The notes beneath the pieces are model-generated. The model had not been told where the DNA came from. It saw only the letters and a list, made by a program, of their open reading frames with translations, and made no database searches. Below, one piece after another: positions 24,505 to 37,156 of a stretch of DNA of 64,000 nucleotides. The stretch is from Bretschneidera sinensis (taxonomy: Eukaryota > Streptophyta > Magnoliopsida > Brassicales > Akaniaceae). A program made the position numbers and the translations under genes. Position 1 is the first letter of the stretch, and every line of letters begins with the position of its first letter. The stretch spans positions 38,730,620-38,794,619 of the forward strand of contig CM043700.1 in NCBI GenBank assembly GCA_023935145.1, read 5' to 3'.

Positions 24505-25275
24505 TGTTAGAACTTAAATAAAATCTAAACATGCTAAACAACTTAAATAGCATATAGATTAAATGTGGAATTATAAAGACCGTAAACATACCTCCGGCCA
24601 TTGAAGCTTTTCACTTACACAATCCGCTATTCTTTCGATATTGGTTCTTCTAGACTCTCAGAACCCTCTTCAATTGATGGTGTATGAAAGAAAAATGAGT
24701 AGTACCGAGTCTAGAGACCAAAACTGGATTTATATTTGTTCTCCCATCAAGAACATCCGTCTGTATTCTATACGCTTATTACCACAATCAATGGGAGGCT
24801 AAAGGGTTAAACATGGACCATATATAGATTTAGTTGCATATACCTTATATTCTCAATACAACTATTGAGAATATGAACCAACATAACTTAAGCATACACC
24901 TTGTGTTTTCTCTCTAACTTCAATATGCTCTATGGTCATCCTATTTATAGGAGAAATGCACTAAGAATGATTGAATTAATTTGGTCACAATTAATTCACA
25001 GTGGAGCATAATTGTCTCCACTTAATTGATCCACTATATAGTGCTTGAATTAATTTGGCCACAATTAATTCATAGTGGAGCATAATTGCCTCCACTTAAT
25101 TGCCACCATATAGTGCTTGAATTAATTTGGCCACAATTAATTCTTTGTGGAGCTTAATGGCCTTCACTTAATGGTCACAATTGACTCCACCATATAGTGC
25201 ACAATTGATTCTACGATATTGAAATGGCCTCCACTTAATGGCCACCATGAATGCTTAATATTAGAATTTATTACA
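24505..25275 (-). repeat. 3' LTR of the copia element
   Basis: 771 bp. The TATA box (TATAAATA, complement of 24942-24949) places U3 at 24950-25275. U3 holds three to four tandem copies of a ~70-75-bp unit beginning GAATTAATTTGG. A 12-bp perfect inverted repeat (ATATTCTCAATA) lies near 24849. Confidence 0.9.
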
Positions 25276-25570
25276 TTCTCCCACTTGGTCCATATGTTTA
25301 ACCTAACTTAATCCTATTGATGTATTTTAAGAAGTAAATACATGAATCATGGCGATAAGTCCTCTAAGAGTGAGTATTACCTTCCATGTATTACGATGCA
25401 TTTAGTTCCTCAAGTATTATTCTTCATGTGGTAACATTTCTTAATGAATAAACCCTATGTTTATTCTTGGTCCTATACAGATGAGTTTTCTCAACGAAAT
25501 TAAGGTGTACATGAATATGAGAAAACATCAAAATATGTAAGAGTTTCATTAATAAACTGTATGTATACAC

Positions 25571-28500
25571 TTACAAAGTGGAACTAAGTCCCATTTTCTC
25601 TACATGATCCTTGAATTTCAGAGGTGGTATGCCTCTAGTCAAATGATCAGCGATCATCAATTCAGTGCTAATGTGTTCAATGACCACCTTCTTTTCTTTT
25701 ACACGTTCTCTTATGGCTAAATACTTAATGTCGATGTGTTTACTTCGACTTCCACTTTTATTGTTCTTAGCCATAAAGACAGCAGCTGAATTGTCACAGA
25801 AAATTCTTAATGGCCTAGATATAGAATCCATGACTCTAAGGCCAGAAATGAAACTCCTAAGCCATACACCATGTGAAGTGGCCTCAAAACAGGAGACGAA
25901 CTCGGCTTCCATAGTAGAAGTAGCAGTCAATGTCTGCTTGACACTTCTCCAAGAAACAGCTCCACTGGCCATCAGAAAAATGTACCCTGATGTTGATTTA
26001 CGTGAATCAACACAGCCAACAAAGTCTGAATCAGAGTAGCCAATCACATCCAGATTGTCCGTTTGTCTATATATAAGCTTGTAGTCTTTAGTTCCTTGAA
26101 GATACCTCATTACTTTCTTTGCAGCTCTCCAGTGGTCTACACCTGGGTTACTCTGATATCGCCTTAGCATCCCCACAACAAATGCAATGTCAGGTCTAGT
26201 GCAGGCCTGAGCATACATAAAGCTTCCGACTGCAGAAGTATATGGAATCTTCTTCATGGATTCCCTCTCAAAATCGTTCTTCGGGTGTTGGTTCAAATTG
26301 AACCTATCACCCTTCACAATGGGAGCTACACTTGGTGAACAATCTATCATCCGAAATCTCTCTAAAACTTTGTTGATATAGGTTTCTTGTGACAGACCTA
26401 AAACACCTCGAGGTCTATCTCTATGGATCTTAATGCCAATGACATAAGATGCCTCACCCATATCTTTCATATCAAAATTTTTAGAGAGAAATTGTTTCAC
26501 CTCATGCAGCAAGCCCTTATCATTGGTTGCAAGTAAAATATCATCCACATATAAAACTAGAAAACAAATTTTACTCCCACTGACCTTCTGGTATATACAT
26601 TGATCCATGGGGTTTTCAACAAAACCGAATGAAGAAATTACTTCATAGAATTTATGATACCATTGACGGGAGACTTGTTTTAAACCATATATGGATTTCT
26701 TAAGCTTGCAAACCAAATGCTCACCATCATTAGAGGAGAAACCTTCAGGTTGTTTCATATAAACCTCTTCCTCTAGATCTCCATTAAGAAATGCGGTTTT
26801 CACATCCATTTGTTGCAGCTCGAGGTCAAAATGAGCAACTAATGCCAAAATAATACGAAGAGAATCTTTATTAGATACAGGAGAGAAAGTCTCCGTATAA
26901 TTGATTCATTCTTTTTGAGTAAATTCCTTAGCAACGAGTCTCGCTTTGTTTCTCTCAATGTTGCCTAATGAATCTTTCTTGGTCTTAAAGACCTATTTAC
27001 AACCAATGGCCTTCGCCTCATTAGGTAACTGTATAAGATCCCAGACTCCATTACTTTTCATGGAATTCATCTCTTCCTTCATGGCATCATGCCACAAGGT
27101 TGACTCTCTGCAACTCATGGCCTGTGAAAAGGTTTCAAGATCATTTTCAGCTCCAAAATTATAGTCAGATTCTTGTAGATACACAATGTAATCACTAGGA
27201 ATTGCTGATCTCTTGACTCTAGTAGATTTTTTTAATGTTGTACCAATATCTCCCAGGGGAGCTTGTGGTTCAACTAGTTGTTCAGGAACTTGTGGTATTT
27301 CTTGAACTATTTGATCTATTAGAATGTTGTCAGCAGTTTGTGGAACCTCAATGATCGATTGGTCAACACGAGCTTGTACTTGAGGCGTGTTATGAACTAT
27401 AACCAATCTATCATTTAATGAAGGTTGAGATTCTGTATGATCATATGCAGGTTCTGTATGATCATGTGCAGGAACTAAGTTCCTGAACCGATCCCTCCCA
27501 CTGATCATGTCATTCTCTAGAAATTTAGCGTTTCTTGATTCCACAATCCTAGTAGTATGAGTTTGACAATAAAACCTGTAACCCTTGGACCTTTCGGCAT
27601 ATCCAACGAAATACCCACTAATGGTCCTCGAATTCAGTTTCTTCTCTTGTGGGTTATAAATCCTCACCTCAGACGGACATCCCCAAATGCGCATATGTCG
27701 CAAACTCGGTTTTCAACCTTTCCATAATTCAAATGGTGTCTTGGGAACAGCCTTAGTTGGAACTCGGTTTAATATATACGCAGCCATCTTTAGTGCTTCA
27801 GTCCACAAGGATATAGAAAGGTTGGAGTTGCTATGCATACTCTGCACCATGTCTATCAATGTTCGGTTTCTTCTTTCTATAACACCATTCTGGTCCGGGG
27901 AACCAGGCATAGTGTATTGGGCAACAATCCCATGTTCTTGAAGAAACTTGGCAAAAAGACCAGGTGTTTGTCCACTTTCTGTGTATCTACCATAATATTC
28001 TCCATCTCTATCGGATCTCACAATTTGTATTTGCTTTCTGCATTAGTTCTCAACTTCAGCCTTAAAGACTTTGAAGGCATCCAATGCTTCATTTGTTATG
28101 AAGCAAATAGATATACATATATCGTGAGTAATCATCGATAAAAGTGACGAAATATTTCTGACCATGTGCGTCCATGTCTGGACAACATATATCAGTATGA
28201 ATGATTTCTAATATGTCTGAACTCCTATTAGCACTTTTCTTGGACTTGTTGGTCTGTTTTCCCTTAATGCAGTCCACACAAGTCTCAAAATCAGTATAAT
28301 CCAGAGTACTAAGTACCCCTTCATTCACTAATCTCTTAATTCTTTCTATGGAGATGTGTCCTAATCTCCGGTGCCATAACATAGAGGAGTTATCGTTAAT
28401 ATTACACATTTTAACGCCAGTTTGAACATGCATTAAACTATAAGTGGCATCATTTTGTAAATAAAGACGATAAAGACCATCAGACAAAATACCATTCCTA

Positions 28501-29561
28501 ACACAATCAGTTTTATAAAATAAACTGAAAGCTGTGTCTTGAAAATTAAAGGAATATCCAAACGGTATAAGTCTGGAAACAGAAATCAAGTTTCGTGAGA
28601 AACTTGGTACATAAAAGGTCATTTTCAACTTTAAAATAAAGCCACTACTTAAAGTTAAAATGCAAGTTCCAATCGCCTCCACATGTGAGCCCATCTTGTT
28701 GCTTGATAAGATGCTTTGCTCACTTCCCACTGGCTTCCTTAGGTTTTGCATACACTGCAAGGAGTTTACGATATGGATTGTAGATCCAGAATCAATCCAC
28801 CAGGTGTTAATATTAACATTAACCATATTAGATTCATAACAAACAAACGAGGTTGGATTACCTTTCTTCTCAAGCCATTTTTGGAATTTTATGCATTCCT
28901 TCTTCATATATCCCTTCTTTTTACAAAAGAAACATTTTTCTTCTTTCTTTATATCAGCTTGAGGTGGTATTTTACCTTTCCCTTTCTGATTGGCTTGAGA
29001 TTTGATAGGTTTAGCTTTGTTCTTCCAACGGGTAGTAGCCAGCATTGCACTCTCACCCATTTCCATCACAAGCCTCTCTTCTTCTTGAACACACATGGTC
29101 ATTAATTCATTGATTGACCATTTGTCTTTATGTGTGTTGTACGAGATTTTGAAAGGCCCGTACTCAGTTGGAAGGGTGTTTAGAATGTAATGCACCATGA
29201 AGGACTCCGACATATCAACCTCGAGTTTCTTAAGTCGAGCTGCAATGTCATGCATTTGCATTATGTGCTCGCGCACACCTTTTACGCTGGTGAGTCTGAG
29301 GGATGATAATCTCATTATCATGGTGCTTGCCAATGCTTTTTCTGAAGTGACGAATTAATCATCAATGGCTTTTAGCAAATCACGGACTTTCTCATGCTGG
29401 TCGACAGAACCACGTATACCAGCAGTTATCTTAGTTTTGATAAACATCACGCTGAGCCGATTGGATTGCTCCCATCGCTCATATAGCGTGACCGCAGCTG
29501 GAGTGCTGTTATTGTCGATTGCAGGTGGTTCGTCCTTCCTAATAGCATAATCTATGTCCAT
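25571..29561 (-). pseudogene. gag-pol pseudogene of the copia element
   Basis: Reads on the minus strand from 29561. The gag domain is interrupted by TAA at 29355-29357. A CCHC knuckle follows (Cys-Phe-Phe-Cys, about 28925), then protease Asp-Ser-Gly-Ser-Thr (about 28790), a His-Arg-Arg-Leu-Gly-His pre-integrase zinc motif, and integrase (Asp in FIDDYSRY, later [12 protein letters not shown]). Reverse transcriptase has Tyr-Val-Asp-Asp, and RNase H has Asp-Ser-Asp-Phe, Glu-Ala-Glu-Phe and Asp-Asn-Ser. Lesions: a frameshift near 28090, a stop near 28045, TGA at 27713-27715, TAG at 26993-26995 and another TGA near 26908. Domains are well preserved, so loss of function is fairly recent. The family's product copies and integrates the element. 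This copy cannot encode it intact. Confidence 0.92.
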
Positions 29562-29839
29562 CCACCCTAGATGGAGGAGAATCCTCTCTTTCCATACCTT
29601 ATAGTTATCTCCCCTAAGTTCGGGTATGTCACAACGGATATCAGAGAAACTAGTGGGTTGAGAAACTGCATAAAGTTCAAAAGCTTATGTCAAGATTTGA
29701 GGTCCAATTTTCTAAATTGCATGTTTTACCAATGTAAAAAACACACTGAAATTGAATCTAATTTCATTAAAAATTACCTGTGGGCTAAATTTTTAATTCA
29801 ATAAGATTTTTTATACTTTATGATAGATTTTATCAAACT

Positions 29840-31070
29840 ATTTTTACTAAATTCATAATGTATATTATGATTACAGTTTGATGTTTTTCTATCTTTAAAC
29901 TTTATGATAAAACTATTAAATTAATTCTTCTTAACTCCTGTGGGTAAATTAAGAAAAACTAATTTTAATATATTATCCTAATTAATTATATAAGCATAAT
30001 AAAATCCATGTGGGGTAAAATCATTATATTTATATAATTAATCACAATTAATATCCATTATGTGATCCTAATCCACTTAATATATAATTTTATATAATTA
30101 AAGATGTTGTGGCTACTCTTTAAATATTTAAAATTATTTGGTTCACTAGACATTTATTTTTACTATATTTTAGGCTCTACTTAACGCCTAAAAGCAATTA
30201 TGTAGTAACATAATAGGCAATTACTAAGAGTGCTCCCAAAATAATTGGTCGGGACAAAGCCTCATTAAAAACCAGAATCCTTAGACAGAGCATTGTCTCC
30301 GATCATGTTGTCTTATGCCAACTACAAATTGTTTATGAATTATTCATAATTTTTTTATTTTTTATTTTAACTTAATTGTTCATATTAATATATTATGAAC
30401 CTTAATGTGTTATGCACAAATTAAGTTTTATGAGAATAACTTAAGTTTACATAATCTAACAATATCTAAACTTAATAATATGTTATCATATGTAAATAAA
30501 ATTCTCATAAACAAAACATAAATTGCATAATTAAACATAATATTATGCACTTAATTTAATTCAGTGCACAAAACAAACTCATTCTAAAAGTATGAAATGA
30601 AAAACAAAATCATGCTAAAATGAGCATTTACTGAAATTGCATATATAGAACTAACATAAATAGTATATATGCGTAATCTTAATTTGAGCCAAATAATCAC
30701 AAAATTAAAAAATACATGCTCAACATTAAATTATTTATGCACTAAAACTATTTAAACTTAAATTGCATGCATAACCCAAAAAGTTATACACATATAACAT
30801 ATAATATTAAGCACATAAATAAAATAAATACTTATTAGGTTCATAAACTTTATTTTTGCAAATAATTACAAATCAGTCGAGTTGATTTTAACCCGTTTTC
30901 AAAACCCAACTAAATCTTGGCTTCCAAGATACCAAGGCAAAATTTTAAAACTCAGAAATACTATAAATCAAATTTCCTAATGATTTCTAACATTATTTTA
31001 AAAATCAATAAAATAAAAGTTTTACAGATTGCTTAATACTTCAAGACAGAGACAAACAATGCTCTTATAC
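29840..31070. other. 5' non-coding internal region of the copia element
   Basis: Very AT-rich spacer between the primer binding site and the gag start. No open frames of note. Probably the leader. Confidence 0.6.
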
Positions 31071-31074
31071 CAAA

Positions 31075-31821
31075 TGTTAGAACTTAAATAAAATCTAAAC
31101 ATGCTAAACAACTTAAATAGCATATAGATTAAATGCGGAATTATAAAGACCGTAAACATACCTTCGGCCATTGAAGCTTTTCACTTACACAATCCGTTAT
31201 TCTTTCGATATTGGTTCTTCTAGACTCTCAGAACTCTCTTCAATTGATGGTGTATGAAAGAAAAATGAGTAGTACCGAGTCTAGGGACCAAAACTGGATT
31301 TATATTTGTTCTTCCATCAAGAACGTTCGTCTGTATTCTATACGCTTATTACCACAATCAATTGGAGGCTAAAGGGTTAAACATGGACCATATATAGATT
31401 TAGTTACATATACCTTATATTCTCAATACAACTATTGAGAATATGAACCAGCATAACTTAAGCATACACCTTGTGTTTTCTCTCTAACTTCAATATGCTC
31501 TATGGTCATCCTATTTATAAGAGAAATGCACTAAGAATGATTGAATTAATTTGGTCACAATTAATTCATAGTGGAGCATAATTGCCTCAACTTAATTGAT
31601 CCACTATATAGTGCTTGAATTAATTTGACCACAATTAATTCATAGTGGAGCATAATTGCCTCCACTTAATTGCCACCATATAGTGCTTGAATTAATTTGA
31701 CCACAATTAATTCTTTGTGGAGCTTAATGGCCTTAACTTAATGGCCACAATTGACTCTACCATATTAAAATAGCCTCCACTTAATGGTCAGCATGAATGC
31801 TTAATATTAGAATTTATTACA
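31075..31821 (-). repeat. 5' LTR of the copia element
   Basis: 747 bp. Same structure as the other LTR, with TATA box complement at 31512-31519. It lacks 24 bp of the U3 repeat present at 25190-25215. Confidence 0.9.
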
Positions 31822-32044
31822 AATCATTCCCTCATCATCAGTTTTGTGATATGTTCCAGAACAATAATGATATTCATACCAAAAAAAAATAATCAATATT
31901 TTAAGTTAACCTGTCGAACAGCCAATAAAAGAAGCTAGTGACATGTAAAAAAAAGATTTTATTTTTAATTTTATATCAACTGTCCGTTACAACTTAATCT
32001 CTTTGTAATTATAACTCAAACTTCCTAACACCAATGACGATAGC

Positions 32045-32347
32045 ATGTTTAAGATAAAGCATACCTACTTACTTGGCTACTCATATATTACTGCACACTT
32101 TCTCCGGCTTGTGTTATTTTATCTCGAAAATCATTGTTGTGACTTCAAAAATATCATATTGGATTGGCAGTGTCAGTTGTGCCATAAAAGGAGAGAAGGG
32201 AATGAGTGTGCAGATATGTTGGCGAACATGGGAGTGAGAGGAGTAATTGGCATGAAAGTTCTGTCTAGGCCTCCACCAGCGCTAAGACCATTGCTTTTGG
32301 CAGACGCGATGGGACTGGTTTTTCCCATGGGTGACAGGTTGCTTTAG
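32045..32347 (+). pseudogene. RNase H-like tail of a LINE-type element (unit A)
   Basis: A 100-residue frame whose second half resembles the C-terminal RNase H (RVT_3-like) domain of plant LINE proteins: a basic His-containing stretch, then Glu-Gly-Asn-Glu-Cys-Ala-Asp-Met-Leu-Ala-Asn, then Pro-Pro-Pro-Ala-Leu and a Leu-Leu-Leu-Ala-Asp segment. No reverse transcriptase precedes it, so this is a 5'-truncated remnant. The protein is identical in unit B, and the surrounding 491 bp (31955-32445) are also identical by eye, unlike the rest of the duplication. The frame could be accidental survival of a recent insertion or could be under constraint. Confidence 0.6.
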
Positions 32348-34994
32348 TGTTTCTTTTATTTTTCTGATGTACTAAAAATATATTTAATTAATCTATTTTT
32401 AAATATTAAAAATAAATAGTAACAAAAATGGGTGCTAGCCTAACAGCCCATTACTAATAATATGAAATGGCTAAAAGAAAAATGGCTATAATTGCCACAA
32501 TTGTTTTTAGAAGGGGAACCGACCCCGGAATGAAAATGTCCTCTTAACCAAGGCGCCACAGCTTTATTAATTAAACAGTTAGTAAAAGCGTAAGTCATGT
32601 TATGTTTGATAGACAGAAAAAGTAAAAAATAAAAATTGACTGAAAATTATTTTTAACATCTATAAATCATGAAATGTTAAAATTGATTTTTTTTTTATTT
32701 TTTAGATGACAACGGGTTGATTCGATTGCGATTGCTTTTTTATCGGCACTTGCATCACCGTGAAAATGACTATCTGCATCTCTCCACTAATTAGATAGGG
32801 TAATGATTGTTGGTGCATACTGTTTACCATTGCGGGTGAAACGGTCAATTGCTTTTACCAGCATTTTTTTCACTAAAATTTGTTTTTCAAATATAAATAT
32901 GTGCATATAATCATATTATCATAAAAAAGTTTTGTGTCACTTTTTAACAACACAAACTTTTTTTATAAATAGTGAATTATATTATCAAATATTCTAAATA
33001 AAATCAATAAATCACAAACCACCTTAGGTAAATATCTAAACTAATTAAGGGTATAATTTTGTTGGGCGGGTGGATGTGTAGGTGGGACGCTAGATCTGTC
33101 TCCCAACCATTCCCACTCCCACTTCGGAAGATGTTTTTTGCATTTACATCCACCTACCAACAGCGGTAAAAAAAATGGGTCAGCAAGATCGAGTGGATCA
33201 GATTTTCAAGGGTGATCAATTAGTTTTAACAATCTTTAATTTTATTTTCACATGTGCAAATCAATCCTCCCAATTGAGAGAATCGAGGAGTGAAAGCTAA
33301 ATATATTCTTTTTTTTCTTTTTCATTCTCTCTATTAAACATATGATAAATTTGTTTTTTTTCTTTCTTCTTTCCTCTCATATCTCTTTCCTACAAATAAT
33401 AACATATATGGGTGTGCCCAAATTGGATTGAGTTTGGTTAGAGATCTACCTCTAACCCAATCTCATAACCTAAGCCCATAACATATATATATTTTAAATT
33501 CTAACCCAACCCAACCTAATTGATAATGAGTTACACAAATCTCAACCCACGAAAACTAAAGATTGAGTTTGGATCGAGTTTGAGTTAACTTGTAAAATTA
33601 AATCGGTTTAAATAACTCGAATTAGATTCTTGAATTAGATTTTTTCATATTAATTAATATGCTAAAGATTATAAATAGAATTTTTAAAATATCAAATTAA
33701 AATTTTCGAATCTTAATATCTCCCCGGTATTCAAAATTTAAAGGTCTAACTATATTTTTACATAAATTTAAATCCCTAACTATATTCGAATCTTACAACT
33801 ACCTCTATTCACTATACACTCAATGATTAATCTTTTGTTGTAATGAGAACATAATTAAGGAGACCAAAATATCTCATGTTTATGGTCTTTGTCCCATTTT
33901 TCAGTTTTAACTATTCACTCTCAATGATTATTCTTTTAAGTTAATTAAGCTCAATTGTTTTAAATATATATTTATAGAGTTCACAAATTCTTAAAAAAGT
34001 TTATATTCGATTAGTCAAAATGTGAAATAAAATGGGACTAACATGGAGGAGAGCTTAACATTAACTGATTAAGTTGTTGATGTTCAGTGACCAAAAACTT
34101 AAAGGAGGTGTGTTTTCAGAAATTCCAATTATTGAAAAAAAAAATTGTTATTACTGACTTTGGATCTCTTTTACTCTATAAATTGTGAAGTAAAATCTTG
34201 TAATACATTGTTTTGTATATAGATTTTTGTTTTCAAGATTTTTGCAGATAAATTTGGATTCCTTTAAAATTGAAATTCGGTGTAACCACCTTTTGTTGGG
34301 ATTAGATTCAAAATCTGATTAAGCGGTATTGAATACCTGATTAAAATAGAAAGATTTTGATTGGGTGGAGGAAAACAAGTAGGGGATGGAAATATTTTGG
34401 GATTTGAATTGATAGGGGAATTTGTTGAGATACTCTTCAAATCCCACATCGTAAAGAAGTGTTATTGTAAGTTATTATAGTCCCACATCATCTTTGTACC
34501 AAAAAGGATGTGGATACTAGTTATTATAATTATGAGCATAAACATAGTTATTCCCTCGTCTCTATTCCTTAACCAGGAATAGCTGGTCAGATGGTAGTGT
34601 AGCAACCAAACATTAATGTAGGGATCCAGGGGTTGAGTGAACATTGGGTGCATTGGAGTTTTGAATTGTGAGATTGGGGAGAGTTTTCACATAGTTTTAT
34701 CTAAAAAATTGTGTATTATGGTGTAGTGAGTTTTAGCAGCTTTCCTCCATCCAAAAGTTGCAAAAGTAGTGGAATAATGACTGGTTTGGTTTGTGTTTTT
34801 TTTTTCTCTTTATTTTTGCTATTGTGATTGAATAGTTGTTTTGGGTGTTAGAATTCCCAACGCTTTTTGATTCAAATCAATTTATAAAAACAATGCATTT
34901 CAAATTTTATTTCACAACTTTTACGATAGAGAATTTGAACTCATCGTTATTGATTTTGAGACGGGGCTAATTAGAATAAAAGACTTAATTTGAT

Positions 34995-36455
34995 TGGAGA
35001 TGGGTTTTTTGCGAGAGAATACGAAAGAGGGCTTGTAGTCACGGATCATATCTCCATATTTCAGAAAATGATAAGGTAAGTAGTAATGAGCCTCTGGTTC
35101 CTGTTACTCAATCGGACACCGCATTGTTTACTTCTACTCCTAATAAGAAGAAAAAGATCAAAATGGATAATGCATATTGCCGAATGGATCTAACTTCACA
35201 GGAGGCTTCTCCTTGCTTTTATAGGATTTATAGTGAAGTAACGGTAGATCATAAAAATTCATTTGTTGCAACCAATGAGAGGGGCATATGTTCGGTAGAG
35301 TTATCTGATGGCAATTGTAAGAAGTAGAAGAAAAATGAGAGGAAAACAAGGGATTACAGATGCAGTGAGGAGAATTTACCATCTATTAAGGATGGTCTTA
35401 ACGAAGAAGAGAGGGACGACGAAATTAATAACAACATGGAATCCAGTGTAGATGATGAAACCGATAGTTTTTTTCCCTAATGAGGTTATATCTACTTGGC
35501 ACTGTAAGAAAAGGAGAACACACCTTAAATGTTGCGTAGATACTCTGTGTATTAAGAAGGAAATAAAAGAAGAAATCGATATGGGAGAGGAGGGGGAACT
35601 GGAGAAGACAAAGCCCAATTTGTTGATTAAGATGAGGACTAGTCCATTTTGTGAAGTTATGAAAGTAATAGAATTTTCTCATGTAAGTATAAATGTAAAA
35701 GTCTCGACCATGTTCTTTCATTGTACAATTACAAGGGTGATTGTTGTGAGATGAGGAGGATAAGCAATGGTAATAATTACAAGAAGGTTATGGAGTTTCA
35801 AGTTCCCTCACATTCTGTTGAAAACATTGTGGGCAAAAAAAGAGGGTGATGACAAAAGGACCAAGGAGTCTGAACCACCATTTGAGGAGGAGACGAGGTC
35901 CTTTATTCTAGCTACTGAGAGATATGGGAAGACAGCTTGTGAGATGGAAAACGAAGCTGGTTCTTCACCAAGTATGTGGAGAAACTTGAAACCAAAAAGA
36001 GGGTGAGACGTGAGGAAAAGAAAGATTGAAAAAGGAAATAGGATAGCACATGTAGAAGTTCAGAAGGTTTCCCCAATCCTCAACAGGGCACGCAGCAAGA
36101 GGTGAAAAATGAGGGTAAAGTCCAAAAAGTCAAACAACCAAAGTCATGTGGAAAGGTTTGTTCTATGAAGGTGAAGATCTCTCCCTACTTCCAAAACATA
36201 CCTAAAGAATAAGCAACTATTGATGGTGACTTATTAGATGACAAAAACGAGTGTATGAAGGCAAGAAGGCATGTGCGAATTTGTTCTGTTATTTCCACTT
36301 CCCAGTAGTGTGATGAGGCTTACCAAAGAAAAAGTCCAAATAATACATGGAGGCCTCTATGCTCTGAATTTGGTCTGCCTAAAGAGAATCATGCACATGA
36401 TCCATAGAGAGTATTGGTTATATGTATGCTTCTCAACAAAACATCTAGTACGTAG
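34995..36455 (+). pseudogene. MBD4L: MBD4-like DNA glycosylase pseudogene fragment, X1
   Basis: Plant MBD4-like proteins are HhH-GPD DNA glycosylases that remove bases arising from cytosine deamination. This fragment has the Lys/Ser-rich N-terminal part, an acidic middle, Ser-Pro-Tyr-Phe-Gln, then a region matching the start of the glycosylase domain (Arg-Asp-Glu-Ala-Tyr, Asn-Asn-Thr-Trp-Arg-Pro, His-Ala-His-Asp-Pro, Arg-Val-Leu-Val-Ile-Cys-Met-Leu-Leu-Asn-Lys-Thr). It stops at a plausible splice donor at 36456. The helix-hairpin-helix and catalytic Asp exons are absent. Lesions: TAG after Asn-Cys-Lys-Lys (about 35325), a stop near 35478, TAG in place of the conserved Trp at 36405-36407, and frame changes. 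Identification rests on recalled family motifs. Confidence 0.7.
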
Positions 36456-37156
36456 GTATGCCCTCGTTCCTTTTATGTTGTTCTAAGTTAATGAAACTTT
36501 TGTGTCATTTTAGACTATATTTAGGGAACACTTTGAGGTGCTAGTTGATTAGTTTCTAGTTTAACATTTCTTTAATTGAATGCCATAAGGTATTTAATTA
36601 TCTCAAATTATGGGAGGGTGTGAAAGGATCTTTTTTCTATTATATCATATATCAAAAAACTGAGAACTACTCTAGCACCAATTTGTCCGCATAGTTTTTT
36701 CCCCGCAAGCTTGAAATTTTGTTTAGTTTTGCAGTTTAGATGAACATAAAGGATCCTAGAAAGGTACCAACAGGTTCCTATTTTTGAATAATTTTGCTAG
36801 GAAATGAGATTTATGCATACTGATATGTACTTCTATGAATTGTAAAGTATTTGTTCTCTTTTGCAGCCAATAATATTGTGATTTCCCTCCAATTTGGATT
36901 TGTTTCATTTTATATTTCATTGCTTTGTGAAATGGTTTGTCTTTGTCTGGGATATGGACAAACATTTTAAGTTTCTGTTTATCTTTCTAAGCATTTGCTA
37001 CAGTGTAAATCACTTGCGTGCTTTTTTTGTTGTCACATAATTGTTTGATTCTGTTAATTTATCCTCAGCTTCATTGTTTTCTTTCATTGATTCTTTTATT
37101 GTTTCATGATTTATTAATATTGTTTTGAGCAAGCTACTTGTTGGGATTTTACCTTT
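36456..37156 (+). other. Probable intron remnant downstream of the X1 exon
   Basis: T-rich, intron-like DNA with no recognisable exon. The matching stretch in X3 is 46936-47619. Confidence 0.45.

Larger units (their letters stand above)
24505..31821 (-). mobile_element. Ty1/copia retrotransposon with perfect target duplication, coding region decayed
   Basis: 7.3-kb element on the minus strand. LTRs at 24505-25275 and 31075-31821 begin TG and end CA. The 5-bp duplicate AATCA flanks both ends (24500-24504 and 31822-31826). Unit B at about 42300 shows the uninterrupted site. The primer binding site (TGGTATAAGAGC on the minus strand, next to 31074) is an initiator-Met-tRNA type with one change. 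A polypurine tract (CCAAGTGGGAGAA on the minus strand) adjoins 25275. Domain order gag, protease, integrase, reverse transcriptase, RNase H identifies Ty1/copia. By eye the LTRs differ at about 3% of sites plus a 24-bp gap. Confidence 0.95.
20739..34100 (+). repeat. Segmental duplication, unit A (with copia insertion)
   Basis: Matches 38420-44600 collinearly from within OCT1 exon 1 to about 34100, apart from the copia element at 24505-31821. By eye the match is about 1% diverged across the OCT1 exon and a few percent in non-coding DNA. The left limit cuts the OCT1 exon 13 bases before its splice donor. Gene-free parts are AT-rich, and an imperfect inverted repeat lies near 33060-33162. Confidence 0.85.
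34100..37156 (+). repeat. MBD4-like block, copy X1
   Basis: Continuous with unit A on the left. The same block recurs at 37157-38419 (first 1.26 kb only) and 44602-47636. Its right end includes the first ~20 bases of the LTR of the short element seen at 47620 (TGTTGGGATTTTACC), so the X1/X2 junction lies within that LTR start. Confidence 0.8.

Noticed and set aside
32515..32572. Possible tRNA-derived SINE with Pol III A- and B-box-like words on the minus strand (also in unit B)
   Set aside because: The two boxes are poor matches, there is no clear tail or target duplication, and the copies are explained by the segmental duplication.
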